Positions 1-10,788 of a stretch of 47,989 bases of DNA are shown here, in pieces. Under the pieces are notes generated by a model. It was not told where the DNA came from, ran no database searches, and worked only from the letters and a program-made list of their open reading frames with translations. The DNA is taken from assembly GCF_014836845.1 (NCBI RefSeq), contig NZ_JACSQA010000027.1, positions 1-47,989 of the forward strand, read 5' to 3'. Position numbers and translations under genes: made by a program. Numbering within the stretch: the first letter of the stretch is position 1; each line of letters starts with the position of its first letter. This stretch comes from Ureibacillus galli. GTDB lineage: Bacteria > Bacillota > Bacilli > Bacillales_A > Planococcaceae.

Positions 1-44
1 AGCCGGTGAAATTTTACTTATCGTAAAATTTCACCGGCTTTTCA
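1..44 (+). terminator. Rho-independent terminator of a gene left of the window
   Basis: Positions 1-17 and 23-39 are perfect inverted repeats (17 bp) around the 5-nt loop TTATC, followed by a short T tract. The gene it ends lies outside the window. The stem is symmetrical enough to work on both strands. Confidence 0.8.
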
Positions 45-48
45 TTTC

Positions 49-84
49 AGAGGTGGGTTTTGTCCCAGCCTCTTTTTTATTTTT
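49..84 (+). terminator. Second, tandem terminator
   Basis: AGAGG (49-53) plus GGG (55-57) pair with CCC (64-66) plus CCTCT (69-73), and a long T-rich tail follows (73-84). It stands 10 bp after the first terminator, so read-through from the left into the ilv locus should be low. Confidence 0.7.
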
Positions 85-229
85 GTCCAAATAGTTCGTT
101 TACATTTTAATGATAAGATTGTTTTACAGTAAATTAAGTTGAAAAATCATCTACAAATCAAATTAATAATAAAATTTTGGAATTTTTTCAAATTTATTTT
201 TAAAATCCTAATGCTTGTAATGGCGTGAT

Positions 230-243
230 TGTAAACGATTACA
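230..243 (+). promoter_or_regulatory. cre-type operator (CcpA) upstream of the ilvD promoter
   Basis: TGTAAACGATTACA matches the cre consensus TGWAANCGNTNWCA at every defined position. Its centre is about 89 bp upstream of the start site predicted for the ilvD promoter. In Bacillus subtilis CcpA activates ilv-leu from a cre in a similar far-upstream position, so activation is the likely effect here. That is inference from position and family knowledge. Confidence 0.65.
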
Positions 244-289
244 AATTATAAGAGTTTTTCAAATTGTGAAAATAATTAAAAAAATCATA

Positions 290-319
290 TTGACCTAACA
301 TCCTTTTATGTACTATGAT
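290..319 (+). promoter_or_regulatory. Sigma-A promoter of ilvD (and probably the whole locus)
   Basis: The -35 element TTGACC (290-295), an 18-bp spacer and the -10 element TATGAT (314-319) predict transcription from about 326. No good promoter was seen between ilvD and ilvB, so this one may also serve the downstream operon. The AT-rich stretch 85-229 contains no gene. A weak CodY-like 15-mer with three mismatches lies at 181-195 but is not convincing. Confidence 0.65.
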
Positions 320-335
320 AACAACAATTTAAAAC

Positions 336-386
336 GTTCGCTGTTTATAAGCGAACACAATCATGTTACTTAAACAGAACATGATT
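336..386 (+). other. Two hairpins in the ilvD mRNA leader
   Basis: GTTCGC (336-341) pairs with GCGAAC (351-356) around a 9-nt loop. AATCATGTT (359-367) pairs with AACATGATT (378-386) around a 10-nt loop. Neither is followed by a T run, so they are not plain terminators. They lie between the predicted start site and the ribosome site at 441. They could stabilise the 5' end or bind a regulator; no known riboswitch class was recognised. Confidence 0.45.
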
Positions 387-456
387 GCTTAATTTCTATA
401 CTATTATTCTATTAAAATTTCATAACATAGTAGAAAATATGAGGGGCGTTTCAATA

Positions 457-2127
457 ATGAGAAGTGACATGATTAAAGTAGGAGTTGATCGTGCTCCTCA
501 CCGTAGTCTTCTTTATGCTACAGGTAAAGTAAAAGCGAAAGATTTAGGTAAACCATTTATCGGTATTTGTAATTCTTATATCGATATCATTCCGGGACAT
601 GTCCATTTACGTGAATTTGCGGATGTTGTAAAGGAAGCAATCATTGAAGCAGGGGGCATTCCATTCGAATTTAATACTATTGGTGTTGACGATGGAATTG
701 CAATGGGTCATATAGGAATGCGTTATTCACTACCAAGCCGTGAATTAATAGCTGACTCAGCTGAAACGGTTATTAACGCGCACTGGTTTGATGGGGTATT
801 TTACATTCCAAACTGTGACAAAATTACCCCAGGTATGTTAATGGCTGCTGTACGGACGAATGTACCATCCATTTTTGTTTCGGGTGGACCGATGGAAGCT
901 GGTAAGTCATCTTCTGGGAAACAATTATCCTTATCTTCAGTATTTGAGGGTGTTGGAGCACATAAATCGGGTAATATGTCCGCTGAAGAATTATTAGACA
1001 TCGAAAATAATGCATGTCCTACATGTGGTTCTTGTTCAGGAATGTTCACAGCAAATTCGATGAACTGTTTAATGGAAATGCTTGGTGTAGCACTACCTGG
1101 TAACGGTACAATCGTAGCAACGAGTGAACAACGACACGAACTTATAAAACAAGCAGCAAAACATTTAATTCGAATGATCGAAGAAGATATTAAACCTCGG
1201 GATATTATTACTAAAGAAGCAATCGATGATGCATTTGCTCTAGATATGGCCATGGGTGGTTCCACTAATACTGTTCTACATACTTTAGCTATTGCAAACG
1301 AAGCCGAAATTGACTATGACTTACAAGAAATCAATAAAGTCGCATCCCGTGTACCATACTTAGCGAAAATAATGCCAGCATCCGATATATCGATGGATGA
1401 TATTAATAAAGCGGGTGGCGTAAGTGCTATTATTAATGAATTAACAAAAATCCCAGGAGCAATTCATCCAGATCGGTTAACCGTTGCAGGGAAAACGATG
1501 GGTGAACTCGTTAAAGATTATCATATTACGAATGATCAAGTCATCCGAACAAAAGACAATCCATATAGTCCTGTTGGTGGACTATCCATTTTATACGGAA
1601 ATATTGCACCTGAGGGATCAGTTATTAAAGTTGGTGCAGTCGATCCATCCATTCAAACCTTCGTTGGTGAGGCAATCGTTTTTGATTCACAGGACGAGGC
1701 ACAAGCTGCTATCGATAACGGTACTGTAAAAGAAGGACACGTAGTCGTCATTCGGTATGAAGGACCAAAGGGAGGACCGGGAATGCCGGAAATGCTTGCT
1801 CCTACATCCGCAATTATGGGGCGTGGTTTAGGTACAAAAGTAGCTTTAATAACGGACGGACGCTTTAGCGGTGCTTCAAGAGGAATATCCATTGGACATA
1901 TTTCACCGGAAGCTGCTGAAGGGGGACCAATCGCTTTAATTGAAAATGGTGATACAATTGTTATTGATTTACCAAACAGAACTATTCATTTAGATGTTTC
2001 AGACGAAGTGTTGAACAGTCGTCGCCAAAATCTAAAACCATTTGAACCTAAAATAAAACATGGATGGTTAGCAAGATATTCAAAACTTGTAACAAATGCT
2101 TCTAAAGGTGGCATTATGAAAATATAA
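457..2127 (+). CDS. ilvD: Dihydroxy-acid dehydratase IlvD
   Basis: This enzyme dehydrates 2,3-dihydroxy-isovalerate and 2,3-dihydroxy-3-methylvalerate to the 2-keto acids that become valine, leucine and isoleucine. The protein has 556 residues, the usual length for the Bacillus enzyme. The iron-sulfur ligands are visible as [10 protein letters not shown] (Cys about 120) and [12 protein letters not shown] (about 187-193); the C-terminal region has the family sequence [11 protein letters not shown]. An upstream TTG at 385 would add 24 residues that do not look like the family. The ATG at 457 has GAGGGG at 441-446 and is preferred. The gene has its own promoter and lies upstream of the T-box, so it should escape tRNA-dependent attenuation, unlike the genes that follow. 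Confidence 0.97.
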   Translation: MRSDMIKVGVDRAPHRSLLYATGKVKAKDLGKPFIGICNSYIDIIPGHVHLREFADVVKEAIIEAGGIPFEFNTIGVDDGIAMGHIGMRYSLPSRELIADSAETVINAHWFDGVFYIPNCDKITPGMLMAAVRTNVPSIFVSGGPMEAGKSSSGKQLSLSSVFEGVGAHKSGNMSAEELLDIENNACPTCGSCSGMFTANSMNCLMEMLGVALPGNGTIVATSEQRHELIKQAAKHLIRMIEEDIKPRDIITKEAIDDAFALDMAMGGSTNTVLHTLAIANEAEIDYDLQEINKVASRVPYLAKIMPASDISMDDINKAGGVSAIINELTKIPGAIHPDRLTVAGKTMGELVKDYHITNDQVIRTKDNPYSPVGGLSILYGNIAPEGSVIKVGAVDPSIQTFVGEAIVFDSQDEAQAAIDNGTVKEGHVVVIRYEGPKGGPGMPEMLAPTSAIMGRGLGTKVALITDGRFSGASRGISIGHISPEAAEGGPIALIENGDTIVIDLPNRTIHLDVSDEVLNSRRQNLKPFEPKIKHGWLARYSKLVTNASKGGIMKI

Positions 2128-2189
2128 TTCATCAGACTGGTTTATTAAAGTGTATATTTAAAAAATAAATATGTAAATTCGATGATGAG

Positions 2190-2530
2190 GTTAAAGGTTA
2201 TAGAGCCTTGTATTTACCAGAGAGTCGGTATTGCTGGAAGCCGATGATACAACTATAACTGACATCCCCTCGGAGTGAGCTATTAAACGCAATTTGCCAT
2301 TAGATAGCTCCGGGCATATTTCAAAATGCTCGTTATAAACGAATAGTGTTCCTATCTAGTTGCACACAAAAGATTCGAAATATTTCGAATCTTTTGTGTG
2401 GGTAGGTTGTTAAAACTATTCACGAGGTAGCAATTTGCTACGAACAAGGGTGGTACCATGAAAGTCTTTTTCATCCCTACGTAAAAGGTTTCTTTTGCGT
2501 TGGAGAAAAAGGCTTTTTTATTTTTTATTT
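2190..2530 (+). ncRNA. T-box leader controlling ilvB-leuD
   Basis: Stem I runs from about 2191 to 2275; GGTTATAG (2206-2213) pairs with CTATAACT (2253-2260), and the apical AGAG and GCTGGAA signatures lie at about 2221-2240. The specifier-loop strand reads GAC-ATC-CCC, putting ATC (Ile) at 2264-2266; CTC, the Leu triplet used by B. subtilis, occurs just downstream but falls in the closing helix. A GAGCTAT/ATAGCTC helix follows, then a perfect 19-bp stem at 2363-2400. The T-box element AGGGTGGTACC is at 2447-2457. Its TGGT bulge would pair with the tRNA CCA end. The competing terminator is at 2462-2530. Confidence 0.93.
2462..2530 (+). terminator. T-box attenuator terminator
   Basis: AAGTCTTTTTCATCC (from about 2462) pairs with GGAGAAAAAGGCTT (to about 2515) and is followed by a long T-rich tract. 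It is exclusive with the antiterminator that includes 2447-2457. Read-through into ilvB should occur when uncharged tRNA binds. Confidence 0.85.
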
Positions 2531-2555
2531 TTAAAGTAAAGGGAGGAGTCAACAA

Positions 2556-4325
2556 ATGACTGCTAATGTATCAGCAAGCGAAAAATTAGATGCAAACGCA
2601 ATAAGTCAATCACAACCTGAAAAAAAATTTAAACCAAAAAATGGTGCAGACTTACTAATTCAGGCATTACATGATCAAGATGTAGAAATTGTTTTTGGTT
2701 ACCCTGGCGGTGCTGTCTTACATTTATATGATGCAATGTACAAAAATCCTATACGACATATTTTAACAAGACATGAACAAGGTGCAATTCATGCAGCGGA
2801 AGGATATGCGCGGGTTTTAAATAAACCAGGTGTTGTTATTGCGACAAGTGGTCCTGGTGCAACGAATTTAGTAACTGGAATAACGGATGCTATGATTGAC
2901 TCCATCCCATTAGTTATTTTCACAGGGCAAGTTGCCACTTCGGTTATTGGATCCGATGCTTTCCAAGAAGCTGATGTAATCGGCATTACAACACCTATTA
3001 CAAAACATAATTATCAAGTGCAAGATGTTAACGATATTCCGAGAATTGTAAAAGAAGCTTTCCATATTGCGAATAGTGGTCGGAAAGGTCCTGTGTTAAT
3101 TGACTTCCCTAAAAATATTTCGGCAGATGTTTTTGACGAAGCTTTAGCAGAGGCAAGTAGAGAAAAGGAAATATATTTACCAGGATATCAACCGAATTCA
3201 AAACCGAACTATTTACAAATTCAAAAAGCAATCCAAGCGATTAGCGAATCGAAAAAGCCATTAGTTTTGGCTGGTGCAGGTGTATTATTTGCCGATGCGC
3301 GAGAAGAACTGACGGCATTCGTAGAAAAATACAAAATTCCTGTAGTTAATACTTTATTAGGTTTAGGAAGTATCCATGGGAATCACGAATTGAATTATGG
3401 AATGGCTGGTATGCATGGGGCAGTCGTAGCCAACGATGCAATCCAAAATGCTGATTTACTTATCAATATTGGCGCACGATTTGATGACCGATTAACGGGG
3501 GATACCAAATTATTTGCACCTAATGCAACGATTATCCATATTGATATCGATCCAGCTGAAATTGGTAAAAACATTCCAACGGATGTGCCAATCGTTGCTG
3601 ATGCAAAAGAAGCTTTAATAGCTATTTTGAAAAAGGATTTCCAAGCACCAGATACAAATGCATGGATTGACTATTTAAATGAAAAGCAAACGAATTATCC
3701 ATATTGGTATGTGGAAGATGAAAGAGAAATATTACCACAACAAGCTATTCAACTAATCCATTCGATTACAAATGGTGATGCAATCGTTACTACGGATGTT
3801 GGCCAGCATCAAATGTGGGTTGCCCAATATTATCGTCAAAATCATGGACATCGATGGGTCACTTCCGGTGGACTTGGAACAATGGGATTCGGGTTCCCAG
3901 CTGCCATTGGTGCTCAATTTGCCAAACCGGATAAAAAAGTCATTGCGATTTGCGGTGACGCTGGTTTCCAAATGACTGCTCAGGAGCTGGCTTTATTGAA
4001 GGAGTTCCATTTACCTGTCAAAATTGTTATTCTAAACAATTTTGCATTAGGTATGGTTCGTCAATGGCAACAAACTTTCTATGAAGGTCGGTATTCCCAA
4101 AGTTTAATGCCGGTACAACCAGACTTTGTAAAATTAGCTGATGCATATGGCATTAAAGGGTATCAAATTGACACTTTAGATGAAGCAAGTGCAATTTTTG
4201 AAGAAGCATTAAATTCAGATGAACCTGTTTTAATTGACTGTAGAGTGAAACAAGTAGAAAACGTATATCCAATGGTTCCACCAGGTAAAGCATTACATGA
4301 AATGATCGGGGTGAAGAAATTTTGA
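2556..4325 (+). CDS. ilvB: Acetolactate synthase large subunit
   Basis: This ThDP- and FAD-dependent enzyme condenses pyruvate with pyruvate or 2-ketobutyrate, the first common step of branched-chain synthesis. The 589 residues are slightly longer than the B. subtilis protein, with a polar N-terminal tail of about 30 residues before GADLLIQAL. The ThDP-activating Glu is in [15 protein letters not shown] (about residue 74). The ThDP/Mg motif starts at [11 protein letters not shown] (about 467) and ends at ILNNFALG (about 495). The ATG at 2556 has GGGAGGAG at 2541-2548. The stop overlaps the ilvN start by 4 nt, so the two subunits are probably translationally coupled. It is the first gene under T-box control. 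Confidence 0.97.
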   Translation: MTANVSASEKLDANAISQSQPEKKFKPKNGADLLIQALHDQDVEIVFGYPGGAVLHLYDAMYKNPIRHILTRHEQGAIHAAEGYARVLNKPGVVIATSGPGATNLVTGITDAMIDSIPLVIFTGQVATSVIGSDAFQEADVIGITTPITKHNYQVQDVNDIPRIVKEAFHIANSGRKGPVLIDFPKNISADVFDEALAEASREKEIYLPGYQPNSKPNYLQIQKAIQAISESKKPLVLAGAGVLFADAREELTAFVEKYKIPVVNTLLGLGSIHGNHELNYGMAGMHGAVVANDAIQNADLLINIGARFDDRLTGDTKLFAPNATIIHIDIDPAEIGKNIPTDVPIVADAKEALIAILKKDFQAPDTNAWIDYLNEKQTNYPYWYVEDEREILPQQAIQLIHSITNGDAIVTTDVGQHQMWVAQYYRQNHGHRWVTSGGLGTMGFGFPAAIGAQFAKPDKKVIAICGDAGFQMTAQELALLKEFHLPVKIVILNNFALGMVRQWQQTFYEGRYSQSLMPVQPDFVKLADAYGIKGYQIDTLDEASAIFEEALNSDEPVLIDCRVKQVENVYPMVPPGKALHEMIGVKKF

Positions 4326-4840
4326 AACGCGTCATTACAGTAACCGTGATAAACCAAAGCGGAGTATTAAACCGGATCACAGGACTCATGATGAAAAGAC
4401 AATTTAATATCGAGTCCATTACGGTTGGTCATACGGAACAATTGAACATTTCGAAAATGACTTTTGTCGTCAATGTAGAAGATGAAGTGAAATTAGAACA
4501 ACTCATTAAACAGTTGTCTAAACAGATTGATGTGTTAAAGGTAAACGATATTACGGAAAAATCGATCGTTTTAAGGGAACTTGCTCTTATTAAAGTCGTA
4601 TCTCCCGGAAATATTAGGTTGGAAATGAATGCAATTGTTGAACCGTTCAGACCACAAATTATCGATACATCTAAAAATGTTGTGACATATCAAGTCGTTG
4701 GTCATCCTGACAAAATTGATGCATTTATTGAGCTCATACGTCCTTATGGCATTAAAGAATTAACAAGGACAGGGATTACAGCATCAGTCAGAGAAACACA
4801 GCCGTCCGATTCTGCACCACAACTTTCCATATTAAAATAA
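4322..4840 (+). CDS. ilvN: Acetolactate synthase small (regulatory) subunit
   Basis: This is the ACT-domain subunit that activates the large subunit and carries valine feedback inhibition. The 172 residues match the family length. The N-terminal ACT domain begins [20 protein letters not shown], and a second ACT-like region follows from about residue 85. The start is TTG at 4322, sharing the tetranucleotide TTGA with the ilvB stop. The ribosome site GGGGTGAAG lies inside the end of ilvB. The small subunit is often named ilvH; the choice of symbol is convention. Confidence 0.95.
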   Translation: MKRVITVTVINQSGVLNRITGLMMKRQFNIESITVGHTEQLNISKMTFVVNVEDEVKLEQLIKQLSKQIDVLKVNDITEKSIVLRELALIKVVSPGNIRLEMNAIVEPFRPQIIDTSKNVVTYQVVGHPDKIDAFIELIRPYGIKELTRTGITASVRETQPSDSAPQLSILK

Positions 4841-4868
4841 CTTTTTAAAAGGGTATTCGTTTAAACGC

Positions 4869-4895
4869 CAACCGTTACAACTCATGTGACGGTTG
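4869..4895 (+). other. Intercistronic hairpin before ilvC
   Basis: CAACCGTTACA (4869-4879) pairs with TGTGACGGTTG (4885-4895) with one G-U pair and a 5-nt loop. No T run follows, so it is not a terminator. In B. subtilis the ilv-leu mRNA is processed and the ilvC part is unusually stable. A protective role for this hairpin is possible but inferred. Confidence 0.5.
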
Positions 4896-4927
4896 AGCTA
4901 CTAAATTCAAATAGATTTAACTATTAG

Positions 4928-5952
<1,025 letters not shown>

Positions 5953-5953
<1 letters not shown>

Positions 5954-7497
5954 TGCGTAAAATAGATATTTTTGACACAACTCTTCGTGATGGGGAACAG
6001 TCCGCTGGAATCAATTTAAATACAGCAGAAAAAATTGAAATAGCAAAGCAATTAGAACGTCTAGGTACAACAATTATTGAAGCAGGTTTCCCTGCTTCAA
6101 GCCCTGGGGATTTTGAAGCGGTAAATCGCATTGCGAGCACAGTAAAAAATTCTATTGTAACAGGTCTTGCTCGCTGTATCCAAAGTGATATTGATGCTAC
6201 TTGGGAAGCAATTAAAGTAGCAGAACAGCCTCATATACATGTATTTCTCGCTACAAGCCCTATTCATATGCAATATAAATTAAAAAAATCTGAAGAGCAA
6301 GTTATCGAGCAAGCTGTAGAAGCTGTTAAATACGCAAAAAAATTCTTCTCACTTGTACAATGGTCTGCTGAAGATGGATTCCGATCTGATCGTGACTTCC
6401 TTGTCCGAATTATAGAAAAAGTAATTGAGGCAGGGGCAACAACGATTAACGTACCTGATACAGTAGGATATGCATCGCCTCAAGAATATGGTGAGCTTTT
6501 CAAATTTTTACGTGAAAATGTTCGAGGGGCAGAAAAGGTCAAATTCTCCGCCCATTGTCATGATGACTTAGGAATGGCTGTTGCTAATTCCATTGCTGCC
6601 ATTCAAAATGGGGCAGATCAAGTAGAATGTACGATTAATGGTATTGGAGAGCGGGCCGGAAATGCTTCATTAGAAGAAATTGGTGTTGCCATGCATATTC
6701 GAAAAGATCTTTATCAAGTGGAAACTGGATTAAATTTAAAAGAAATTAAAAGAACTTCCCAGTTAGTCAGTCGTTTAACCGGCGTTGTTATTCAACCTAA
6801 TAAAGCGGTCGTAGGGAAAAACGCCTTTGCCCACGAATCTGGAATCCATCAAGATGGTGTATTAAAACATAAAGAAACGTATGAAATCATTTCACCAGCA
6901 CTTATAGGAGAAGGAGAAGTTCCTTTAGTCTTAGGAAAACATTCCGGCCGTGCTGCCTTCCGGGATCGGGCAGTTAAAATGGGCTTTGAATTATCTGATG
7001 AAAAATTAAATAAAGCGTTCCAAGAGTTCAAAAAATTAGCTGATCGGAAAAAAGAAATTACAGAGGAAGATTTAATTACGCTTCTAACAGAACAACAAGT
7101 TTCAATTGAAGATGTCCCATTATTTGAACTAAAATCCGTTCAAGTTTCTTATGGAACTGAAAATATTCCAACTGCTACTGCTTCTGTCTTAACTCCTGAT
7201 GGACAATTAAAAACATTAGCTGCCACAGGTGCAGGTTCGGTAGAGGCAATTTTCAATACGCTTGAACAATTAGTTGAAGCAACGATTAATATACTCGATT
7301 TTCGTGTGAAATCTGTAAGTAAAGGGCGAGATGCGCTAGGGGAAGCTGTTGTTAATTTACGATATAACGGATTTACAACAACGGGGCGCGATGCATCGCA
7401 AGACGTTCTCGAAGCGGCAGCAAAAGCCTACTTAAACGCTATAAATCGTCATTTAATTCAGGCAAATGTTTTTGCAAAGCAAACTGCTGAAGTATAA
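5953..7497 (+). CDS. leuA: 2-isopropylmalate synthase
   Basis: First committed step of leucine synthesis: acetyl-CoA plus 2-ketoisovalerate gives 2-isopropylmalate. The 514-residue protein has the catalytic TIM barrel with [12 protein letters not shown] near residues 7-18 and the metal-binding SAHCHDDLG at about 200. A C-terminal regulatory domain (from about residue 375) normally gives leucine feedback inhibition. The start ATG overlaps the ilvC stop by one base, with GGTGGTGAAG just upstream as ribosome site. About 108 bp separate it from leuB, and this gap contains a hairpin. Confidence 0.96.
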
Positions 7498-7523
7498 TTT
7501 CTTTCATTATTAACGGTAGAAAC

Positions 7524-7550
7524 GCCATCAAATGTTAAACGTTTGATGGT
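7524..7550 (+). other. Intercistronic hairpin leuA-leuB
   Basis: GCCATCAAATG (7524-7534) pairs with CGTTTGATGGT (7540-7550) around TTAAA. The tail ATTTCTTT is only weakly T-rich. It could be a leaky terminator lowering leuBCD expression or an mRNA processing or stability element; the sequence does not decide. Confidence 0.45.
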
Positions 7551-7605
7551 ATTTCTTTAAACTCTTTCTACCTAAAGAGAATAAACAAAAGAAAGGTGTG
7601 TTCAG

Positions 7606-8703
7606 GTGGAAAAGAAAATTACAGTCCTTCCTGGGGATGGGATTGGTCCAGAAGTGATTGCTGCTGCAGTACGCGTATTAAAAGTAATAGGGAAACGTTA
7701 CAACCATGACTTTCAATTAGCTTATGCGGCCATAGGAGGCGCAGCCATTGATCAGTTTAATAATCCACTACCGGAAAAGACGATTGAAATGTGTAAGGAA
7801 AGTGATGCAATTCTCTTAGGCGCTGTTGGTGGTCCAAAGTGGGATAACAATCCTGCAGAATTAAGACCGGAGAAAGGCTTACTTAATATCAGAAAAACTT
7901 TCGACTTATTTGCCAATCTACGTCCTGTAAAAGCATTTCCTAGTTTACTAGATGCTTCGCCTTTAAAAAGGGAAGTAGCGGAAAACGTGGATTTAATGAT
8001 TGTTCGAGAATTGACGGGTGGTATTTATTTTGGTGAAAAACATCGAACGGAAGATGAAGCGAGTGATTTAAACGTTTATTCTCGTCAAGAAATAGAACGA
8101 ATTGTAGATAAAGCATTTGAACTGGCAAAGCTTCGAAAGGGGCGATTATGCTCAGTAGATAAAGCAAACGTTCTAGAAACATCAAGATTATGGCGTCAAA
8201 TCGTTGAAGAGAAAAAGGAACAATATCCAGAGATTGCAGTAGAACATAACTTAGTCGATTCAGTTGCAATGAAGCTTATTACAAATCCGGAGCACTATGA
8301 TGTCGTGGTAACAGATAATATGTTTGGCGATATTTTGAGCGATGAAGCTTCAGTAATCACAGGATCCCTTGGCGTACTACCTTCTGCATCAATTCGTAGT
8401 GATCATTTCGGACTTTATGAGCCTGTACATGGATCTGCACCTGAGATTGCAGGTGAGGGAATTGCTAATCCAGCAGCAGCGATTCTTTCGGTTGCTATGA
8501 TGCTTCGCTATTCATTCGGTATGACAGTAGAAGCTGAAGAAATTGAAAAAGCGGTCGATGACGTATTTAATGACGGTTGTTACACTGCTGACTTAGTAAA
8601 AAATGGCGAACCTTCCTTTACGACAGACGAATGGACAGATAAAGTAATTGCCAAAATTGATTCGAATTTCGTTATTGACTGTATTATGGAATCTTATATT
8701 TAA
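7606..8703 (+). CDS. leuB: 3-isopropylmalate dehydrogenase
   Basis: NAD-dependent oxidation and decarboxylation of 3-isopropylmalate, third step of leucine synthesis. The protein has 365 residues, like the B. subtilis enzyme. It shows the family start [13 protein letters not shown], the substrate segment [11 protein letters not shown], and [20 protein letters not shown], which carries metal-binding Asp residues. The start is GTG at 7606 with AAAGGTG at 7592-7598. leuC follows within 20 bp. Confidence 0.96.
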   Translation: MEKKITVLPGDGIGPEVIAAAVRVLKVIGKRYNHDFQLAYAAIGGAAIDQFNNPLPEKTIEMCKESDAILLGAVGGPKWDNNPAELRPEKGLLNIRKTFDLFANLRPVKAFPSLLDASPLKREVAENVDLMIVRELTGGIYFGEKHRTEDEASDLNVYSRQEIERIVDKAFELAKLRKGRLCSVDKANVLETSRLWRQIVEEKKEQYPEIAVEHNLVDSVAMKLITNPEHYDVVVTDNMFGDILSDEASVITGSLGVLPSASIRSDHFGLYEPVHGSAPEIAGEGIANPAAAILSVAMMLRYSFGMTVEAEEIEKAVDDVFNDGCYTADLVKNGEPSFTTDEWTDKVIAKIDSNFVIDCIMESYI

Positions 8704-8719
8704 AGGATTGGTGAAGATA

Positions 8720-10129
8720 ATGGCCAAAAATATTATTGAAAAAATTTGGGATTCACATGTTGTTTATGAGGAACCCGGCAAACCAGATCTACTTTATATT
8801 GACCTTCATTTAATTCATGAAGTGACTTCTCCTCAAGCCTTTGAAGGATTACGTTTAGCAGGGAGAAAAGTTCGGCGTCCCGATCTTTGTTTTGCCACAA
8901 TGGATCATAACGTTCCGACAAAGAACTTACCGACTATTAACGATCCTATTGCTAAAAAACAAATAACAACATTAGCCGAAAATGCAAAGGAGTTTGGAAT
9001 TCAGCTTGCAGATATCGGGCATCCTGACCAAGGTATCGTACATGTGATTGGACCAGAACTAGGGTTAACTCAACCTGGTAAAACGATTGTTTGCGGTGAT
9101 TCCCATACATCAACCCATGGTGCATTCGGTGCATTAGCTTTCGGTATCGGAACTTCAGAAGTAGAACATGTGTTATCGACTCAAACATTATGGCAATCAA
9201 AACCACCAACAATGGAAATCCGAATAAATGGAAAACTTGGAGTTGGGGTCGCTGCAAAAGACATTATTTTAGCCATTATTGCGAAATGGGGAATCGGTGT
9301 CGGAACAGGTCATATCGTTGAGTACACAGGGGAAGTAATACGCAACTTATCAATGGAAGAACGAATGACGATTTGTAATATGTCTATAGAAGCTGGTGCA
9401 AAAGCGGGGCTTATTTCACCGGATAATAAAACAGTAGAATATTTACGTGGACGACGTTTTGCTCCAAAGGATGAGCAATTCGAAAAGGCTGCCGAATATT
9501 GGTTAAGCTTAGCTTCAGATGCCGAATGTTCCTATGATGTCGTATTGGAAATTGATGCTGAAGAAATCGAACCAATTGTTACATGGGGAACAAACCCATC
9601 TATGGGTACTGGAATAACAAAAAATGTTCCATCAGTCGAAGATTTTGAAACAGAATCCGATAAAGCTGCTTTGCGAAAAGCATTAACGTATATGGGGTTA
9701 GAAGAAGGCCAACCAATCTCTTCTATTAAAATACAGCACGTATTTATCGGTTCTTGTACAAATTCCCGTCTATCAGACTTGCGTACAGCAGCTAGTATTG
9801 TAGAAGGTAAGAAAATACATCCAGGAGTTCGAGGAATTGTCGTTCCAGGATCCCATTCAACAAAATTATTAGCAGAAGCTGAAGGGTTAGATAAAATCTT
9901 TATCGAAGCTGGTTTTGAATGGCGTGAATCAGGTTGCTCCGCGTGTCTTGGCATGAATGAAGACATCATCCCTTCAGGTGAACGTTGTGCTTCAACTTCA
10001 AACCGAAACTTCGAAGGACGCCAAGGAGCAGGTGCGCGCACTCATTTAGTCAGTCCTGCCATGGCTGCGGCAGCTGCTATTGAAGGGCACTTCGTAGATG
10101 CTCGTAAATATGTGAAACAAGAAGTTTAA
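8720..10129 (+). CDS. leuC: 3-isopropylmalate dehydratase large subunit
   Basis: With LeuD it isomerises 2-isopropylmalate to 3-isopropylmalate through an aconitase-type [4Fe-4S] cluster. The 469 residues fit the family. Cluster Cys ligands are in IGSCTNSR and SGCSACLGM. The family sequences [20 protein letters not shown] and NRNFEGRQG are also visible. The open frame extends upstream to 8648 inside leuB, but the ATG at 8720, with GGTGAAG at 8710-8716, gives the standard [11 protein letters not shown]-terminus. Confidence 0.97.
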   Translation: MAKNIIEKIWDSHVVYEEPGKPDLLYIDLHLIHEVTSPQAFEGLRLAGRKVRRPDLCFATMDHNVPTKNLPTINDPIAKKQITTLAENAKEFGIQLADIGHPDQGIVHVIGPELGLTQPGKTIVCGDSHTSTHGAFGALAFGIGTSEVEHVLSTQTLWQSKPPTMEIRINGKLGVGVAAKDIILAIIAKWGIGVGTGHIVEYTGEVIRNLSMEERMTICNMSIEAGAKAGLISPDNKTVEYLRGRRFAPKDEQFEKAAEYWLSLASDAECSYDVVLEIDAEEIEPIVTWGTNPSMGTGITKNVPSVEDFETESDKAALRKALTYMGLEEGQPISSIKIQHVFIGSCTNSRLSDLRTAASIVEGKKIHPGVRGIVVPGSHSTKLLAEAEGLDKIFIEAGFEWRESGCSACLGMNEDIIPSGERCASTSNRNFEGRQGAGARTHLVSPAMAAAAAIEGHFVDARKYVKQEV

Positions 10130-10147
10130 GCCGAGGAGTGAAATGAA

Positions 10148-10738
10148 ATGGAACCTATTAATCAAGTAAAGAGTGTTATTACACCATTGGATCGAAAAAA
10201 TGTGGATACTGACCAAATTATTTCAAAAGAGTTTTTAAAACGAATCGAACGAACTGGTTTTGGTCGCTATTTGTTCTATCATTGGAGATTTGATGAACAA
10301 GGAAACGAAAGATCTGATTTTGTATTAAATAAACCTGAATATAAAGGCTCTCAAATTTTAGTTGCACAAGATAATTTCGGCTGCGGTTCTTCCCGCGAAC
10401 ATGCTCCTTGGGCTATTTTAGATTACGGTTTCCGAGTAGTAATTGCACCAAGTTTTGCAGATATTTTCCACAACAACTGTTTTAAAAATGGAATTTTACC
10501 AATTAAATTAACCGAAAAAGAGTGCGATGAAATTTTAGAAAAAGGTATGCAAAGTCCATACCATGTGGAAGTAAATTTAGAAGAACAAACTGTTAAAGGC
10601 TTAGATGGATCCATTTATTCCTTTTCAATTGATCCATACTATAAAGAAATGCTGTTAAATGGATGGGATGAAATCTCCTTAACATTCCAGTATGAAGAAC
10701 ATATAAAGGCATACGAAGAAAAAAGAATTGTTTTCTAA
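10148..10738 (+). CDS. leuD: 3-isopropylmalate dehydratase small subunit
   Basis: This is the swivel-domain partner of LeuC. The protein has 196 residues. It shows NVDTDQIISKEFLKRI near the N-terminus and the substrate-binding loop FGCGSSREHAPWAI at about residues 77-90. An ATG at 10143 is in another frame. The ATG at 10148 has GAGGAGTG at 10133-10140. It is the last gene of the operon and a strong terminator follows. Confidence 0.97.
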   Translation: MEPINQVKSVITPLDRKNVDTDQIISKEFLKRIERTGFGRYLFYHWRFDEQGNERSDFVLNKPEYKGSQILVAQDNFGCGSSREHAPWAILDYGFRVVIAPSFADIFHNNCFKNGILPIKLTEKECDEILEKGMQSPYHVEVNLEEQTVKGLDGSIYSFSIDPYYKEMLLNGWDEISLTFQYEEHIKAYEEKRIVF

Positions 10739-10745
10739 ATGAAAT

Positions 10746-10788
10746 AAATCGATAAAATCAGCATTACTGATTTTATCGATTTTTATTT
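10746..10788. terminator. Bidirectional terminator between leuD and the MFS gene
   Basis: ATCGATAAAATCAG (10748-10761) and CTGATTTTATCGAT (10767-10780) form a perfect 14-bp stem around CATTA, with Ts after it on the plus strand and on the reverse strand. Confidence 0.9.

Noticed and set aside
181-195. CodY-like box AATTTTTTCAAATTT
   Set aside because: Three mismatches to AATTTTCWGAAAATT in an AT-rich region, about 130-145 bp before the predicted start site; expected often by chance.
801-1265. Antisense open frame of 154 codons inside ilvD
   Set aside because: Opposite a highly conserved enzyme, no start signals, composition follows the ilvD codons.
2363-2400. Perfect 38-bp palindrome as a possible mobile-element or attachment site
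   Set aside because: It falls where T-box stem III belongs, between stems I-II and the antiterminator, so the T-box explains it.
9532-10041. Antisense open frame of 169 codons inside leuC
   Set aside because: Shadow of the leuC coding frame; no ribosome site and no family resemblance.
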